DNA of 64,000 nucleotides from Dyella sp. 2HG41-7 (GCF_021390675.1 NZ_JAJEJV010000004.1:558001-622000); one strand, 5' to 3'; positions 23,057-31,286 are shown, counted from the stretch's first letter. Numbers and translations are program-made. Notes: generated by a model from the letters alone, not told the origin.

Positions 23057-23503
23057 ATGAACCTTCGCACCGTCGTTATGGCAACCGCCGTGATGGGTTG
23101 TTTAGGCAGTTCCTGCTATGCCGCCGATCAAGACGCTCAAGTGCTGGAGCCCGTGCATCGCTTTTTCGACGCATTTGGTAAACAGGATAAAGCCGGCATG
23201 CTCGCCGTGGTCGCGCCGAATATCGAAATCACCAGCGTGCAGCAGAACGCCTTGCATCGCGTAAGCATGGACAAGCTGGCGACGAATATCGCCGCGCATA
23301 AAGGCGGCGCCATCGCCGAGCATATCTATCAGCCCATCGTGCATGTGGATAACGATCTCGCCGTCGTGTGGGCGCCCTACAAGTTCACCGTGGACGGCAA
23401 GGTGCAACACTGCGGCACGGACGTCTTTACGCTCGGAAAAATTGCAGATCGCTGGACGATCATCGGCGTGTCCGACAACGAACGAAAAGGGAATTGCCAG
23501 TAA
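23057..23503 (+). CDS. exported NTF2-like (SnoaL/DUF4440-type) protein
   Basis: A 148-residue protein with a signal peptide (cleavage near CYA-AD) and one NTF2-like fold: VHRFFDAFGKQDKAGMLAVVAPN at the front, then VHVDNDLAVVWAPYKFTVDGKVQHCG and VFTLGKIADRWTIIGVSDN. Such proteins include enzymes and binding proteins of many kinds; no active site is assigned. It stands 47 bases after the LysR gene and may be read through with it, but no functional link is evident. Confidence 0.75.
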   Translation: MNLRTVVMATAVMGCLGSSCYAADQDAQVLEPVHRFFDAFGKQDKAGMLAVVAPNIEITSVQQNALHRVSMDKLATNIAAHKGGAIAEHIYQPIVHVDNDLAVVWAPYKFTVDGKVQHCGTDVFTLGKIADRWTIIGVSDNERKGNCQ

Positions 23504-23555
23504 CGATTTTCGGTGAAAGTGATGCGCGCGAGCGAATCGCGCGCATCACACTGCG

Positions 23556-24191
23556 TCAACTGCGCTGCTGCAGGGCAAGCCTTACGCCGAAAGCCACGAA
23601 GACCGTTCCGCAAAAGCGATCCATCCATTGCTCGACATTCGGACGCGTTGTCAGCAGCCGAAAAATACGGCCGCCCATCAGCGCAAGCACCGTCGACCAC
23701 GTAAAACCGATACCGATAAAGCTCAAGCCAAGCAGCGTCAGCCCGAGCTGCGGGTGCTGAGCATGCATGGAGACGAACTGCGGAAGAAACGCGAGAAAGA
23801 ACAGCGCGACTTTGGGATTGAGCACGTTGGTCAACATGCCTTGCCGGAACGCGGCGGCAAATCCTTTACCCTTCGTCTCCGTCGGCTTGCGCGCGCTTAC
23901 ACGCGAAAACAGCATGCGAAGGCCAATCCACGCGAGATACGCCGCGCCGAGATACTTCAGGACACTGAATGCGATGGCGGAGGCCATCAGAATCGCGGAA
24001 ATGCCAAGCACGGCGGCCAGCGTGTGCACGATGCAACCCGCATTGATCCCAAGCACCGCCGCCATGCCGACACCGTGTCCTTCGCGCCCGCTGCGCGTAA
24101 GGATGTAAAACGTATCGAGTCCCGGCGTGATGCTGAGTGCAATGCATGCAATCAGAAACGCATCGTAATGCTGGATGCCGAACGTGCTCAT
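23556..24191 (-). CDS. LysE/RhtB-family amino-acid exporter
   Basis: A 211-residue inner-membrane protein with about six hydrophobic helices. The family signature SITPGLDTFYILTRSGREGHGVGMAAVLGINAG starts near residue 20, and KGFAAAFRQGMLTNVLNPKVALFFLAFLPQFV is the second diagnostic block. Members export homoserine, threonine, lysine or related amino acids; the substrate is not predictable here. It is the last gene of a leftward run beginning at trmL, 14 bases after the acyltransferase gene. Confidence 0.87.
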   Translation of the reverse strand: MSTFGIQHYDAFLIACIALSITPGLDTFYILTRSGREGHGVGMAAVLGINAGCIVHTLAAVLGISAILMASAIAFSVLKYLGAAYLAWIGLRMLFSRVSARKPTETKGKGFAAAFRQGMLTNVLNPKVALFFLAFLPQFVSMHAQHPQLGLTLLGLSFIGIGFTWSTVLALMGGRIFRLLTTRPNVEQWMDRFCGTVFVAFGVRLALQQRS

Positions 24192-24205
24192 GCGTCTCTC
24201 CGTTG

Positions 24206-24802
24206 TCAGGCTTCGGTGTTGCGATGCTTGCCGCGATACGGGCGAAACATCGCGCGTATCGTCGCCATATCTGCGTCGTGATCGTCGCTGGCATATATCA
24301 GCGAACCCAGCGTAAACGTTTTGCTCGGATAATCGATAAATACCGGCTGGATCGGCACATGCGCCTCATGCGCAATGCGCAAAAAGCCGGATTTCCAATG
24401 TTTAACGCGCTTGCGTGTGCCTTCCGGCGTAATGCCCAGCCACATCCGTTCCTGCTCGTTAAAGCGATTCACCATCTGATCGACGACATTCAACGCCGCG
24501 CTGCGATTGATCGGAATCAAGCCGACCGGGCGCAGAATGATGCCGAGCGGACCGTCCAGCACTTCGCGCTTGATCATCACGTTGATGTTGATGCCCAAGC
24601 CGATCTTCATCATCAGGCCCCACACGCCGTCCCAATACGACGAATGCGGTGCGCCGATAATGATGAGTTTGGGGATGTTCGGCAGCTCGCCGAGCAGGCG
24701 CCAGCCGGAAAGGCGCAGCAGGCCACGCATCAACCAGGGCCAGAAGCGATTGTGGAGCGGCGGCGCTTGCGCCGGCGTCGCTGGAAGAATGGGCTCGCTC
24801 AC
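24206..24802 (-). CDS. PlsC-like 1-acylglycerol-3-phosphate acyltransferase-family protein
   Basis: Acyltransferase of 198 residues with the catalytic H-x4-D motif (His53-Asp58 in HSSYWD) and the phosphate-binding PEGTR at 126-130. It is shorter than typical PlsC and resembles bacterial acyltransferases of the YihG/OlsA-like size class; the acceptor is unknown. Its ATG overlaps the arfB stop by 4 bases, indicating coupling. Part of the trmL-lysE leftward run. Confidence 0.82.
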   Translation of the reverse strand: MSEPILPATPAQAPPLHNRFWPWLMRGLLRLSGWRLLGELPNIPKLIIIGAPHSSYWDGVWGLMMKIGLGININVMIKREVLDGPLGIILRPVGLIPINRSAALNVVDQMVNRFNEQERMWLGITPEGTRKRVKHWKSGFLRIAHEAHVPIQPVFIDYPSKTFTLGSLIYASDDHDADMATIRAMFRPYRGKHRNTEA

Positions 24803-25221
24803 TCGTTGCTCCAGGAACGCGACCGATTTTGTTTGACCTTGGCGCGTTGTTGCTTGCCGTCCAGGCGCCGTTGTTGCGAAGCGCGTGTGGGCTTCGTCGC
24901 AATGCGTTTCTTGGGCACGACCAACGCACCGTGCAGAATTTCCGTCAGGCGTTCCCGCGCATCTTCGCGATTGCGGCCCTGATCGCGGAACCGTCGCGCC
25001 TGGATCACCAGTACACCGTCGTCCGTCAAACGCCGATCCCGTCGCGCGAGCAGACGTTCGCGTACCTCCTCGGGCAATGAGGGCGACTGCAACACATCGA
25101 AGCGCAATTCCACCGCGCTTTCGGTGCGATTGACGTGCTGGCCGCCGGGGCCGTCGGCGCGCAGAAAACGCACCACCAACTCGGACTCCGGCAGGGAAAT
25201 GGAACGGCTTATGATCAACAT
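24799..25221 (-). CDS. arfB: alternative ribosome-rescue factor ArfB (peptidyl-tRNA hydrolase)
   Basis: Releases peptides from ribosomes stalled on non-stop mRNA. The 140-residue protein has the GGQ catalytic motif at residues 26-28 (DGPGGQHVN) and a basic C-terminal tail (KKRIATKPTRASQQRRLDGKQQRAKVKQ) that inserts into the empty mRNA channel. It lacks the codon-recognition domains of RF1/RF2, as expected for ArfB. It lies 9 bases after truC and overlaps the acyltransferase gene. Confidence 0.93.
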   Translation of the reverse strand: MLIISRSISLPESELVVRFLRADGPGGQHVNRTESAVELRFDVLQSPSLPEEVRERLLARRDRRLTDDGVLVIQARRFRDQGRNREDARERLTEILHGALVVPKKRIATKPTRASQQRRLDGKQQRAKVKQNRSRSWSNE

Positions 25222-25230
25222 GTCGCCAGT

Positions 25231-25959
25231 TTAGCTGGTCGACATGGCATCCATGGTTTCAGTGGTTGGAAGCGTCCAGCCAAAGCGTTCGACCAATGCC
25301 TGGAAGGCGGCGTCCAACGGTGCCTCGATCAGCATCGGCCTGCCATCAATCGGATGACGGAAGCTCAGTCGCCAGGCATGCAGCAGCATGCGATGGCAAC
25401 TGAAATACTGCTTGTAGAGACGATTGTGGTCGCTGCGCCCGTGCTGGCAATCGCCGATCACCGGGTGATGGATATGCGCCATATGCTTGCGGATCTGCCG
25501 GAACCGACCCGTTTCCGGCTCCGCCAGCACCAGGGCGTAGCGTTGCTGCGGATAGCGGCCCAAGGCGATGGGCACTTCGACCGTCGCGAGCCGGCGGTAT
25601 GCGGTGCGCGCATCACGTCGCGGGCCGGTATCGCGCGAGCCGGGCAGCGGATAGTCGACCGCGCCTTCGGTGGGTTCCGGCCAGCCGCGCACGACGGCGA
25701 GATATCGCTTGTGCACATCCCGGCCCATAAATTGCTCGCCGAGCGCGGCAGCGACGTCGCTGGAGCGGGCGATCAGCAGCACGCCGCTGGTGGCGCGGTC
25801 GAGGCGATGCGCCAGATACACCGTGCCGCCGACTTGTTCGCGCAAGACGTCAATCAAAAACGTATCGGCATTGCCGACCATTTTCGAGCGATGCACGGCA
25901 AGACCAGCGGGTTTGTTCACCGCGATCAGCGCGTCGTCCTGGTAGAGAATGTCGAGCAT
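25231..25959 (-). CDS. truC: tRNA pseudouridine(65) synthase TruC
   Basis: RluA-family pseudouridine synthase of 242 residues. The catalytic aspartate is Asp54 in HRLDRATSGVLL. TGRFRQIRKHMAHIHHPVIGD followed by GRSDHN and the CHRMLLHAWRLSF block matches TruC, which modifies U65 of tRNA. No S4 domain is present, consistent with TruC. It lies 47 bases after ubiB and 9 before arfB. Confidence 0.9.
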   Translation of the reverse strand: MLDILYQDDALIAVNKPAGLAVHRSKMVGNADTFLIDVLREQVGGTVYLAHRLDRATSGVLLIARSSDVAAALGEQFMGRDVHKRYLAVVRGWPEPTEGAVDYPLPGSRDTGPRRDARTAYRRLATVEVPIALGRYPQQRYALVLAEPETGRFRQIRKHMAHIHHPVIGDCQHGRSDHNRLYKQYFSCHRMLLHAWRLSFRHPIDGRPMLIEAPLDAAFQALVERFGWTLPTTETMDAMSTS

Positions 25960-26006
25960 GGTTGTTCGCTTCGTCGGCGCAGCTAGCCGCTACACCGAAC
26001 AGCCCG

Positions 26007-27653
26007 TTATCGCCGCATCCAGCCGAACGCAAACGAGAACAAGCCCGCCAGGCCCATGCCAGCCGGCAGCCATGGCCCATGTTGCGAAGCAAAGGCCCAC
26101 AGCAGCGTTGCGCAAACGATCAGCGTCGTGCCGAGCAAGGTCGCGCCGATCACTTCCAGCATGCGACGCACCATGCGGCGCTGATGCATCAGGTGATCGG
26201 CGTCATGCATCAGTTTCTGTTCGCCCGCGGCGACCTGGCGCATCGCATCGCGCACTAGATCGGGCCATTGCGGCGCGTTATGGAACCACTCTGGCAAGCG
26301 CTTGCGAATATCGCGCAGCGTGCGCTTGAGGCTGTAACGCTCGTGCAAAATGCGTTTCAGTACAGGATGCGCCACGGCCCAGATATCGATATCCGGATCG
26401 AGCATACGGCCCACGCCTTCGATATTGAGCAGCGTCTTTTGCAACAGGATCAACTGCGGCTGCAGCGTCAGCTCAAACTTGCGCGCGGTCTGGAACAGCT
26501 TCACCACCAATTCGGCCAGCGAAATTTGCGAAAGCGGGCGCGTGAAGTACGGTTCGCACACGGTGCGCACAGCGGCTTCCAGCTCGTCCAATCGCACGTT
26601 CGACGGCATCCAGCCGGCATCCACGTGCAACTTGGCGATGCGCGCGTAATCGCGTTCGAACAGCGCGATAAAGTTCTGCGCCAGCCAATACTGATCCGCT
26701 TCGGGCAGCGAGCCCATGATGCCGAAATCCAGCGCGATAAAGCGCGGTTCGGTCGGGCGCATGGGATCGACCCAGATATTGCCCGGATGCGCATCCGCAT
26801 GGAAAAAATTGTCGCGGAACACCTGCTCGTAAAACAGGCGCACACCTTTGGCTGCAAGCTCCTTGCGATCGATGCCGGCGGCGTCGATCGCCACGATATC
26901 GTCGCAACTGACGCCCGTGACGCGTTCCAGCGTCAACACTTTCGCGGTGGTAAGTTCCCAATGCACTTCGGGCACGTAGAGATCGACGCCGCTGATGAAA
27001 TTGCGGCGTAGCAAGCTCGCATTCGCGCCTTCGCGCTGCAAATCGAGCTCGTTTTCGAGCATTTTCTCGACTTCGCTCACCACTTCGCGCGGGCGAATCT
27101 TGTCGGCGTTCGGATGCCAGCGCTGCGCCAGTTGTCCCAGCGAATGCAGCAGACTGATATCGCGCGCGATGCGTTGCGCGATACGCGGACGAAGCACCTT
27201 CACCACCACGGCGCGACCATCGTGCAAGGTGGCGGCGTGCACCTGTGCGATCGACGCCGACGCCAACGGCGCGGCATCGAAACTCGCATAGAGCTTGTCA
27301 ACGGGCAGCTTCAGTTCGCGCTCGACGATGGCGCGCGCTTCATCGCCGGGAAACGGCGGCACCTGATCCTGCAGCAGCGCGAGTTCGTCGGCGATATCGC
27401 CGGGAACCAGATCGCGTCGTGTCGACAGCACCTGACCGGCTTTCACGAAGATCGGACCGAGTTCGTTCAACGCAAGACGAATGCGCGCGCCGCGCGAAAG
27501 CGGACGCACGTCGATCGGCGGCCGACCCAGCAAGGGACGTACGAATTTCAGCGGCCGGAACAAATGCGTCGCGTCGATCAACTCATCGAGCCGGTAACGC
27601 ACCAATACGATGGCGACGCGCAGCAGGCCGGGTACCACCTTCAGCGGCGTCAC
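26007..27653 (-). CDS. ubiB: UbiB, ABC1/ADCK-family kinase-like protein of ubiquinone synthesis
   Basis: Atypical protein-kinase-like ATPase needed for coenzyme Q synthesis. The 548 residues hold the family-specific KxGQ motif ([11 protein letters not shown]), an Ala-rich loop ([11 protein letters not shown]), the catalytic-loop equivalent [10 protein letters not shown] and metal site ALDFG, and two C-terminal transmembrane helices ([21 protein letters not shown], then [15 protein letters not shown]). Its ATG overlaps the end of ubiJ by 4 bases. Confidence 0.95.
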   Translation of the reverse strand: MTPLKVVPGLLRVAIVLVRYRLDELIDATHLFRPLKFVRPLLGRPPIDVRPLSRGARIRLALNELGPIFVKAGQVLSTRRDLVPGDIADELALLQDQVPPFPGDEARAIVERELKLPVDKLYASFDAAPLASASIAQVHAATLHDGRAVVVKVLRPRIAQRIARDISLLHSLGQLAQRWHPNADKIRPREVVSEVEKMLENELDLQREGANASLLRRNFISGVDLYVPEVHWELTTAKVLTLERVTGVSCDDIVAIDAAGIDRKELAAKGVRLFYEQVFRDNFFHADAHPGNIWVDPMRPTEPRFIALDFGIMGSLPEADQYWLAQNFIALFERDYARIAKLHVDAGWMPSNVRLDELEAAVRTVCEPYFTRPLSQISLAELVVKLFQTARKFELTLQPQLILLQKTLLNIEGVGRMLDPDIDIWAVAHPVLKRILHERYSLKRTLRDIRKRLPEWFHNAPQWPDLVRDAMRQVAAGEQKLMHDADHLMHQRRMVRRMLEVIGATLLGTTLIVCATLLWAFASQHGPWLPAGMGLAGLFSFAFGWMRR

Positions 27654-28300
27654 GCGTGCGATCCCCGTTGCAGACGTTCGAGTCGCGCAAGGCGCGCTTC
27701 GAGCCGTTCGGTGCGTTCGCGCAAGGCATCCACATCGTCGAGAAAGCCTTCCACCTCGCCGGGCGCCACGGCCATCTGCGCTTCGTCACGCAACCACGCC
27801 GCGCTGTCTTGCGTCAGATGCGAGGCGGTTTCGCGCGCATGCGCAAAACCTTCGCCAATGGCCTTGGCCATCGGCACACCCAGCACATCGCCGAAAGTGC
27901 GTGTGAACACTTCTTCGAAATCCGGCGCGAAACCACTGGCCAGTTTTTCCAGGCGGCGCGCCAGTTCGGCGTCGCCCGCAATCTCTACCTTGCCGGGCGC
28001 AAGGCTTTCGTTGTTCCTGCGAAACAGCATCGACAACAGGCTGCCGGGCGTGGCCGCGACGCGCAGATCGCTGCTGTCCGGGGCCGGCCCGACCTTCAAG
28101 CGGTCGCGCTCGACGGTGATGGCAAGCGCCATCTCCACGCCGCGCAAATGCACTTGCACGCTGCGGCCATCCAGCGCAGGAAGCTTCGCCTGGGTGTCCG
28201 GGTCGAGCGACAACGCGTGATTCAGCGCGGTTTCCAGCGCGCGACCCGCCAGTTTGTGCAGCGGACGAGGAAGCAATGGGGGCGAAGGGGCGACAGTCAT
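27650..28300 (-). CDS. ubiJ: ubiquinone biosynthesis accessory factor UbiJ
   Basis: SCP2-domain lipid-binding protein of 216 residues that organises the soluble Ubi complex. The SCP2-like sheet region ([52 protein letters not shown]) is followed by a helical tail with a coiled coil ([23 protein letters not shown]). Start ATG 28300 gives the usual length. The 4-base overlap with ubiB and the UbiK gene elsewhere in the window complete the aerobic Q-synthesis accessory set. Confidence 0.88.
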   Translation of the reverse strand: MTVAPSPPLLPRPLHKLAGRALETALNHALSLDPDTQAKLPALDGRSVQVHLRGVEMALAITVERDRLKVGPAPDSSDLRVAATPGSLLSMLFRRNNESLAPGKVEIAGDAELARRLEKLASGFAPDFEEVFTRTFGDVLGVPMAKAIGEGFAHARETASHLTQDSAAWLRDEAQMAVAPGEVEGFLDDVDALRERTERLEARLARLERLQRGSHA

Positions 28301-28349
28301 GCCGGAATTGTAGCCGGCTAGGCGTCGCCCTTGCCGCGAAGTAAACGAT

Positions 28350-28820
28350 TTAAGGATCGACCGCGCCCGGAAACCCAAGCTGGCGCCACACCTCATAGAC
28401 CGCTACGGCCACGCTGTTGGACAGATTGAGGCTACGGCTGCCCGCGCGCATCGGCAGACGCAAACGCTGTTCCGCCGGCAGTGCGGACAGCACCGCATCG
28501 GGCAATCCCGCCGTTTCGCAGCCGAACAGCAGCGCGTCGCCGTCGGCAAAGCGTGCGTCCACGTGCCAGGTGCGTCCGCGTGTGGAAAACGCGAAAACGC
28601 GCGGGTGATCGAGCGAGGCCAGGCAGGTGTCGAGATCGTCATGCACGCTGACGCGCGCGTACTCGTGGTAATCCAGGCCTGCGCGCTTGAGGCGTGCGTC
28701 GTCGAGTTCGAAGCCCAAGGGGCGGATCAAGTGCAGCGCGGCGCCAGTGTTGGCGCACAAGCGGATCACGTTGCCGGTGTTGGGCGGGATTTCGGGGCGA
28801 AAGAGGATGACATGCAGCAT
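28350..28820 (-). CDS. trmL: tRNA (cytidine(34)-2'-O)-methyltransferase TrmL
   Basis: SPOUT methyltransferase of 156 residues that methylates the wobble base of tRNA-Leu isoacceptors. The N-terminal [27 protein letters not shown] is nearly diagnostic. The knotted C-terminus carries [11 protein letters not shown] and [26 protein letters not shown]. It heads the leftward housekeeping run; two small-peptide genes lie just upstream on the same strand. Confidence 0.95.
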   Translation of the reverse strand: MLHVILFRPEIPPNTGNVIRLCANTGAALHLIRPLGFELDDARLKRAGLDYHEYARVSVHDDLDTCLASLDHPRVFAFSTRGRTWHVDARFADGDALLFGCETAGLPDAVLSALPAEQRLRLPMRAGSRSLNLSNSVAVAVYEVWRQLGFPGAVDP

Positions 28821-28859
28821 GCCGCCATTATCGGACGGCTGGGCGATCTTGTGGGCAGA

Positions 28860-29033
28860 TCAGCCAACCGTCCGAGCATTCGCGTTCGCCGAGGCGCTGA
28901 TGGCGGCGACGGCGTGGCCGGATGTCGTGGCGTTCGGTACAGGCTTGGCGGTGATCATGGCGATCAAGGTCAGACCGCAGAGCAATGCGCAAACGCCAAA
29001 CAGGCCGCGGAGGAAAAGCGTTTCGAATTTCAT
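28860..29033 (-). CDS. small single-pass membrane peptide, paralogue 1
   Basis: A 57-residue gene. The N-terminus MKFETLFLRGLFGVCALLCG is followed by hydrophobic LTLIAMITAKPV, forming one membrane helix or uncleaved signal anchor (about residues 8-28). The tail is Ala/Ser/Thr/Asn-rich, ending RTVG. An excellent ribosome site (AAGGAGATACCACC) precedes the ATG. It is paralogous to the next gene upstream (29069-29275): N-terminal 30 residues and leader GGAGATAC are shared while the tails differ. No known family recognised; it is probably transcribed from the sigma-54 promoter at 29328. Confidence 0.78.
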   Translation of the reverse strand: MKFETLFLRGLFGVCALLCGLTLIAMITAKPVPNATTSGHAVAAISASANANARTVG

Positions 29034-29068
29034 GGTGGTATCTCCTTATACGAGGAAAAACGTGGTGG

Positions 29069-29275
29069 TCAGATCACTGCGCGCACGCAGATCATGTCGC
29101 CGATGCCCGGAAGTACGCAGGTGGAAGGTGCAGAGGCAAGCAACGTCGCCATCGAACTATTGGCCGCGACTTGGCTCGGCGTGGGCTTGCTGGTGACCAT
29201 CGCTGCCAGGATCAGTCCGCAAACCAGCATGCATGCGACAAACAAACCGCGAAGTATCACTGTCTCGAATTTCAT
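29069..29275 (-). CDS. small single-pass membrane peptide, paralogue 2
   Basis: A 68-residue peptide, MKFETVILRGLFVACMLVCG then LILAAMVTSKPTPS, a membrane helix at about residues 8-28 matching its neighbour. The tail ends with two cysteines about ten residues apart (STCVLPGIGDMICVRAVI), which could form a disulfide outside the membrane. Ribosome site TTGGAGATACGGAC. It is the first gene downstream of the sigma-54 promoter, with about 40 bases of predicted leader. Function unknown; secreted signal, toxin-like or envelope-stress peptide are all open. Confidence 0.8.
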   Translation of the reverse strand: MKFETVILRGLFVACMLVCGLILAAMVTSKPTPSQVAANSSMATLLASAPSTCVLPGIGDMICVRAVI

Positions 29276-29327
29276 GTCCGTATCTCCAATTCAGAGGAAA
29301 GGGACCTAAGGCCCTCGCCCTTGAATG

Positions 29328-29344
29328 AGCAATCCCCGTGCCAA
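29328..29344 (-). promoter_or_regulatory. sigma-54 (RpoN) promoter for the small-peptide genes
   Basis: Minus-strand TTGGCACGGGGATTGCT matches the sigma-54 consensus YTGGCACG-N4-TTGCW at every specified base, with correct GG/GC (-24/-12) spacing. Transcription would start near 29316, leaving about 40 bases before the ATG at 29275. A palindrome array about 95-135 bases upstream fits an enhancer-binding site. Confidence 0.85.
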
Positions 29345-29409
29345 GGCGTGACCTGCCATCAATGTATTGATCTATATGGATTTATCTGAAATCGCCGCAC
29401 GCGACAGAT

Positions 29410-29450
29410 TGTCCGCGGACACCGGACACCACCAAGCGGACAGTGTCCGC
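29410..29450. promoter_or_regulatory. GGACA/TGTCC palindrome array (putative enhancer site)
   Basis: A perfect 12-base palindrome TGTCCGCGGACA (29410-29421) is followed by a CCGGACACC half-site and then GCGGACAGTGTCCGC (29436-29450), a 7-base inverted repeat around one central base. At least five GGACA/TGTCC half-sites fall within 41 bases. Location upstream of a sigma-54 promoter suggests binding of an NtrC-family activator dimer pair; it could also act on the divergent lipoprotein gene. Confidence 0.7.
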
Positions 29451-29565
29451 GGCCGGACGCGGGCGCGAGCGCGCTAAGCCTGCGTTCGGCGATAAACCGC
29501 GGCAACGCGCTACGATGCAAAGCGGACGCACTGCTTTCCCATTCCTCGCTTTCATGGAGTTACGT

Positions 29566-29988
29566 ATGCGCAAGACTCTGTTGCTGCTCGCGCCGGTTGT
29601 GCTGCTCGGCGGCTGTACCTGGGGCATCAATCCCGATCCGGGATCGAGCGCCGTCCGCACGGTGTGGAGCGGCGATGTGACGGGTTGTCGCGATCTGGGC
29701 AAGATCACGGTGTCCGTGATGGATCACGTCGGACCGTTCGATCGCAACGACATCAAGGTGCGCGACGAATTGCAGGTGCAGGCGCGCAACAGCGCCATGA
29801 GCATGCATGCGGATACCATGAAGCCGCTGGGCGATCCGGTCGACGGCAAGCAGGAATGGGAAGCGTATTCCTGCGGCAATCATCAGGTGGGGCCGTCAGC
29901 GCCGCCTCCGATGCAGAATCAAAATCCGGGCGCGCAGCCGCCGCCCGCGCAACAGAGCGGTGGTTTCCAGACCTATCCCAGCCACTAA
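29566..29988 (+). CDS. DUF4156-like lipoprotein
   Basis: A 140-residue lipoprotein: signal peptide MRKTLLLLAPVVLLGG with lipobox LGGC and the lipidated cysteine at position 17. The mature domain (VTGCRDLGKITVSV, ELQVQARNSAMSMHADTMKPLG, EAYSCG) resembles DUF4156 lipoproteins, whose role is unknown. The last 35 residues are Pro/Gln-rich and probably unstructured. Start ATG 29566 has GGAG six bases upstream. It diverges from the small-peptide genes across the palindrome array. Confidence 0.78.
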   Translation: MRKTLLLLAPVVLLGGCTWGINPDPGSSAVRTVWSGDVTGCRDLGKITVSVMDHVGPFDRNDIKVRDELQVQARNSAMSMHADTMKPLGDPVDGKQEWEAYSCGNHQVGPSAPPPMQNQNPGAQPPPAQQSGGFQTYPSH

Positions 29989-29999
29989 GGGCCGTTGAT

Positions 30000-30614
30000 T
30001 CAATCTCCAAACACGCCATGCAGGTAACCCTGCATGGCGCGCTGCAATTGCGCTAACGCAGCCAGTTTGCCCGGCATGCCCGGTTCGGCTTGGATCGCCG
30101 CAGCGCCTTTCATCATTTGCTGCACCACGACGGCGGCCGCATAGGTTTCTTCCTGCGAGCGGTGCGGCGCGCGATGCGCCAGCAACGCCTGCAACTCCGC
30201 GCGAAAGCGTCGACGAATGATCATCGCGTCCGCCGCCGGTGTCACCGACGATTCCACCAGCGTCACGAACGCGGGATGACGCTTGCGGAACCCGATCAGA
30301 AACGGGCACAGCTGCGCGGCCCATTCCTCGGTTGTCCACGTCGACGATTGCTCGGCGAGTTTTCCCAATTGCGTGTAAAAGTCCTGCGCGTATTGCTCCA
30401 GCAGCGCGCGCGCCAAGGTCTCCTTGGTCGGAAAAAATTGATAAAGCGACCCGATGGCCGCGCCCGCGCGCGCGGCGACTTCGGTCATCGTGGCCGCCTC
30501 GTACCCCTTCTCGACAAAACACGAAGCCGCCGCCTCCAGCAGCGCCGCAACCCGGTCGTGACCGCGTTGGCGCTGGGGTTTGCGATGGGTGTCCATTGAT
30601 TTTTGTGAGGGCAT
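30000..30614 (-). CDS. TetR-family repressor
   Basis: A TetR regulator of 204 residues from ATG 30614, which has GGAG at suitable distance; ATG 30596 is a shorter alternative. The helix-turn-helix is RVAALLEAAASCFVEKGYEAATMTEVAARAGAAIGSLYQFFPTKETLARALLEQY. The C-terminal ligand domain is not assignable. It diverges from an isochorismatase-fold hydrolase gene; two related palindromes lie between and over the starts, so it probably represses both itself and that hydrolase. Confidence 0.88.
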   Translation of the reverse strand: MPSQKSMDTHRKPQRQRGHDRVAALLEAAASCFVEKGYEAATMTEVAARAGAAIGSLYQFFPTKETLARALLEQYAQDFYTQLGKLAEQSSTWTTEEWAAQLCPFLIGFRKRHPAFVTLVESSVTPAADAMIIRRRFRAELQALLAHRAPHRSQEETYAAAVVVQQMMKGAAAIQAEPGMPGKLAALAQLQRAMQGYLHGVFGD

Positions 30615-30619
30615 CCTCA
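30606..30619. promoter_or_regulatory. TetR operator, imperfect site
   Basis: TGAGGGCATCCTCA, one base from perfect symmetry per half, shares the TGAGG...CCTCA core with the perfect palindrome at 30628. It overlaps the predicted tetR start region, as expected for autoregulation. Confidence 0.6.
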
Positions 30620-30627
30620 TAAACTCC

Positions 30628-30647
30628 AAGTGAGGATATCCTCACTT
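30628..30647. promoter_or_regulatory. TetR operator, perfect 20-base palindrome
   Basis: AAGTGAGGATATCCTCACTT is perfectly self-complementary and lies in the divergent tetR-hydrolase gap, 20 bases before the hydrolase GTG. Length and symmetry suit a TetR dimer or a pair of dimers. Confidence 0.78.
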
Positions 30648-30666
30648 TTCAAATTCGGAGAATCCA

Positions 30667-31236
30667 GTGGAAAAGCTCGATCCGCGCCGTACGGCGCTTG
30701 TTCTTATCGACCTGCAGAAGGGTATCGTACCGTTCGCGGGCGGTCCTCACACGGCGGCGGATGTCATGAACAAGGCTGGCTCGCTCACACGTCGCTTCCG
30801 CGAATTGGGCGCTCCGGTCGTGCTCGTGCGCGTGGGTTGGTCGGCCGACGGGGGCGACGCGCTGCGCCAAACCGTCGATCAACCCAATCCAGCCCGAACC
30901 CTTCCTGCCGACTGGTTGGAATTTGCCGATGAGCTAGGCGTCACCGACAGCGACATCTGCGTGATCAAGCGTCAATGGGGTGCGTTCTACGGCACGGAAC
31001 TCGAATTGCAATTGCGTCGTCGCGGCGTCGAACAGATCGTGCTCGGCGGCATCTCCACCAACATTGGCGTGGAATCCACCGCGCGCAATGCATGGGAACT
31101 GGGCTTCGGCATCGTGTTCGCCGAAGATGTGATGAGCGCCGCCAGCGGCGAGCATCATGCGTTTGCCGTGAACAATATTTTTCCGCGACTCGGACGTGTG
31201 CGTTCCGCCGCGCAAACTCTCGACATGTTGAGCTGA
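30667..31236 (+). CDS. isochorismatase-family hydrolase (YecD-like)
   Basis: Cysteine-hydrolase-fold protein of 189 residues, GTG start with GGAG just upstream. The fold's Asp ([13 protein letters not shown]) and Lys ([14 protein letters not shown]) are present. The position of the usual nucleophilic cysteine reads [18 protein letters not shown], so Gly replaces Cys, as in the YecD-like and true isochorismatase branches. A nicotinamidase or amidase mechanism is therefore unlikely. Controlled in all likelihood by the divergent TetR. Confidence 0.82.
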   Translation: MEKLDPRRTALVLIDLQKGIVPFAGGPHTAADVMNKAGSLTRRFRELGAPVVLVRVGWSADGGDALRQTVDQPNPARTLPADWLEFADELGVTDSDICVIKRQWGAFYGTELELQLRRRGVEQIVLGGISTNIGVESTARNAWELGFGIVFAEDVMSAASGEHHAFAVNNIFPRLGRVRSAAQTLDMLS

Positions 31237-31254
31237 TCGAAAACCGATCGCATC

Positions 31255-31286
31255 GCATCTCTCGCGACATTGTGCGCGAGAGATGC
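31255..31286 (+). terminator. hairpin downstream of the hydrolase gene
   Basis: A 12-base perfect stem GCATCTCTCGCG / CGCGAGAGATGC with an 8-base loop, 18 bases after the stop codon. No T-run follows, so terminator function is probable but not certain. Confidence 0.55.

Noticed and set aside
30667-31236. Nicotinamidase (pncA) for the isochorismatase-fold gene
   Set aside because: The catalytic Cys is replaced by Gly and the metal-binding His pattern of PncA is not visible.
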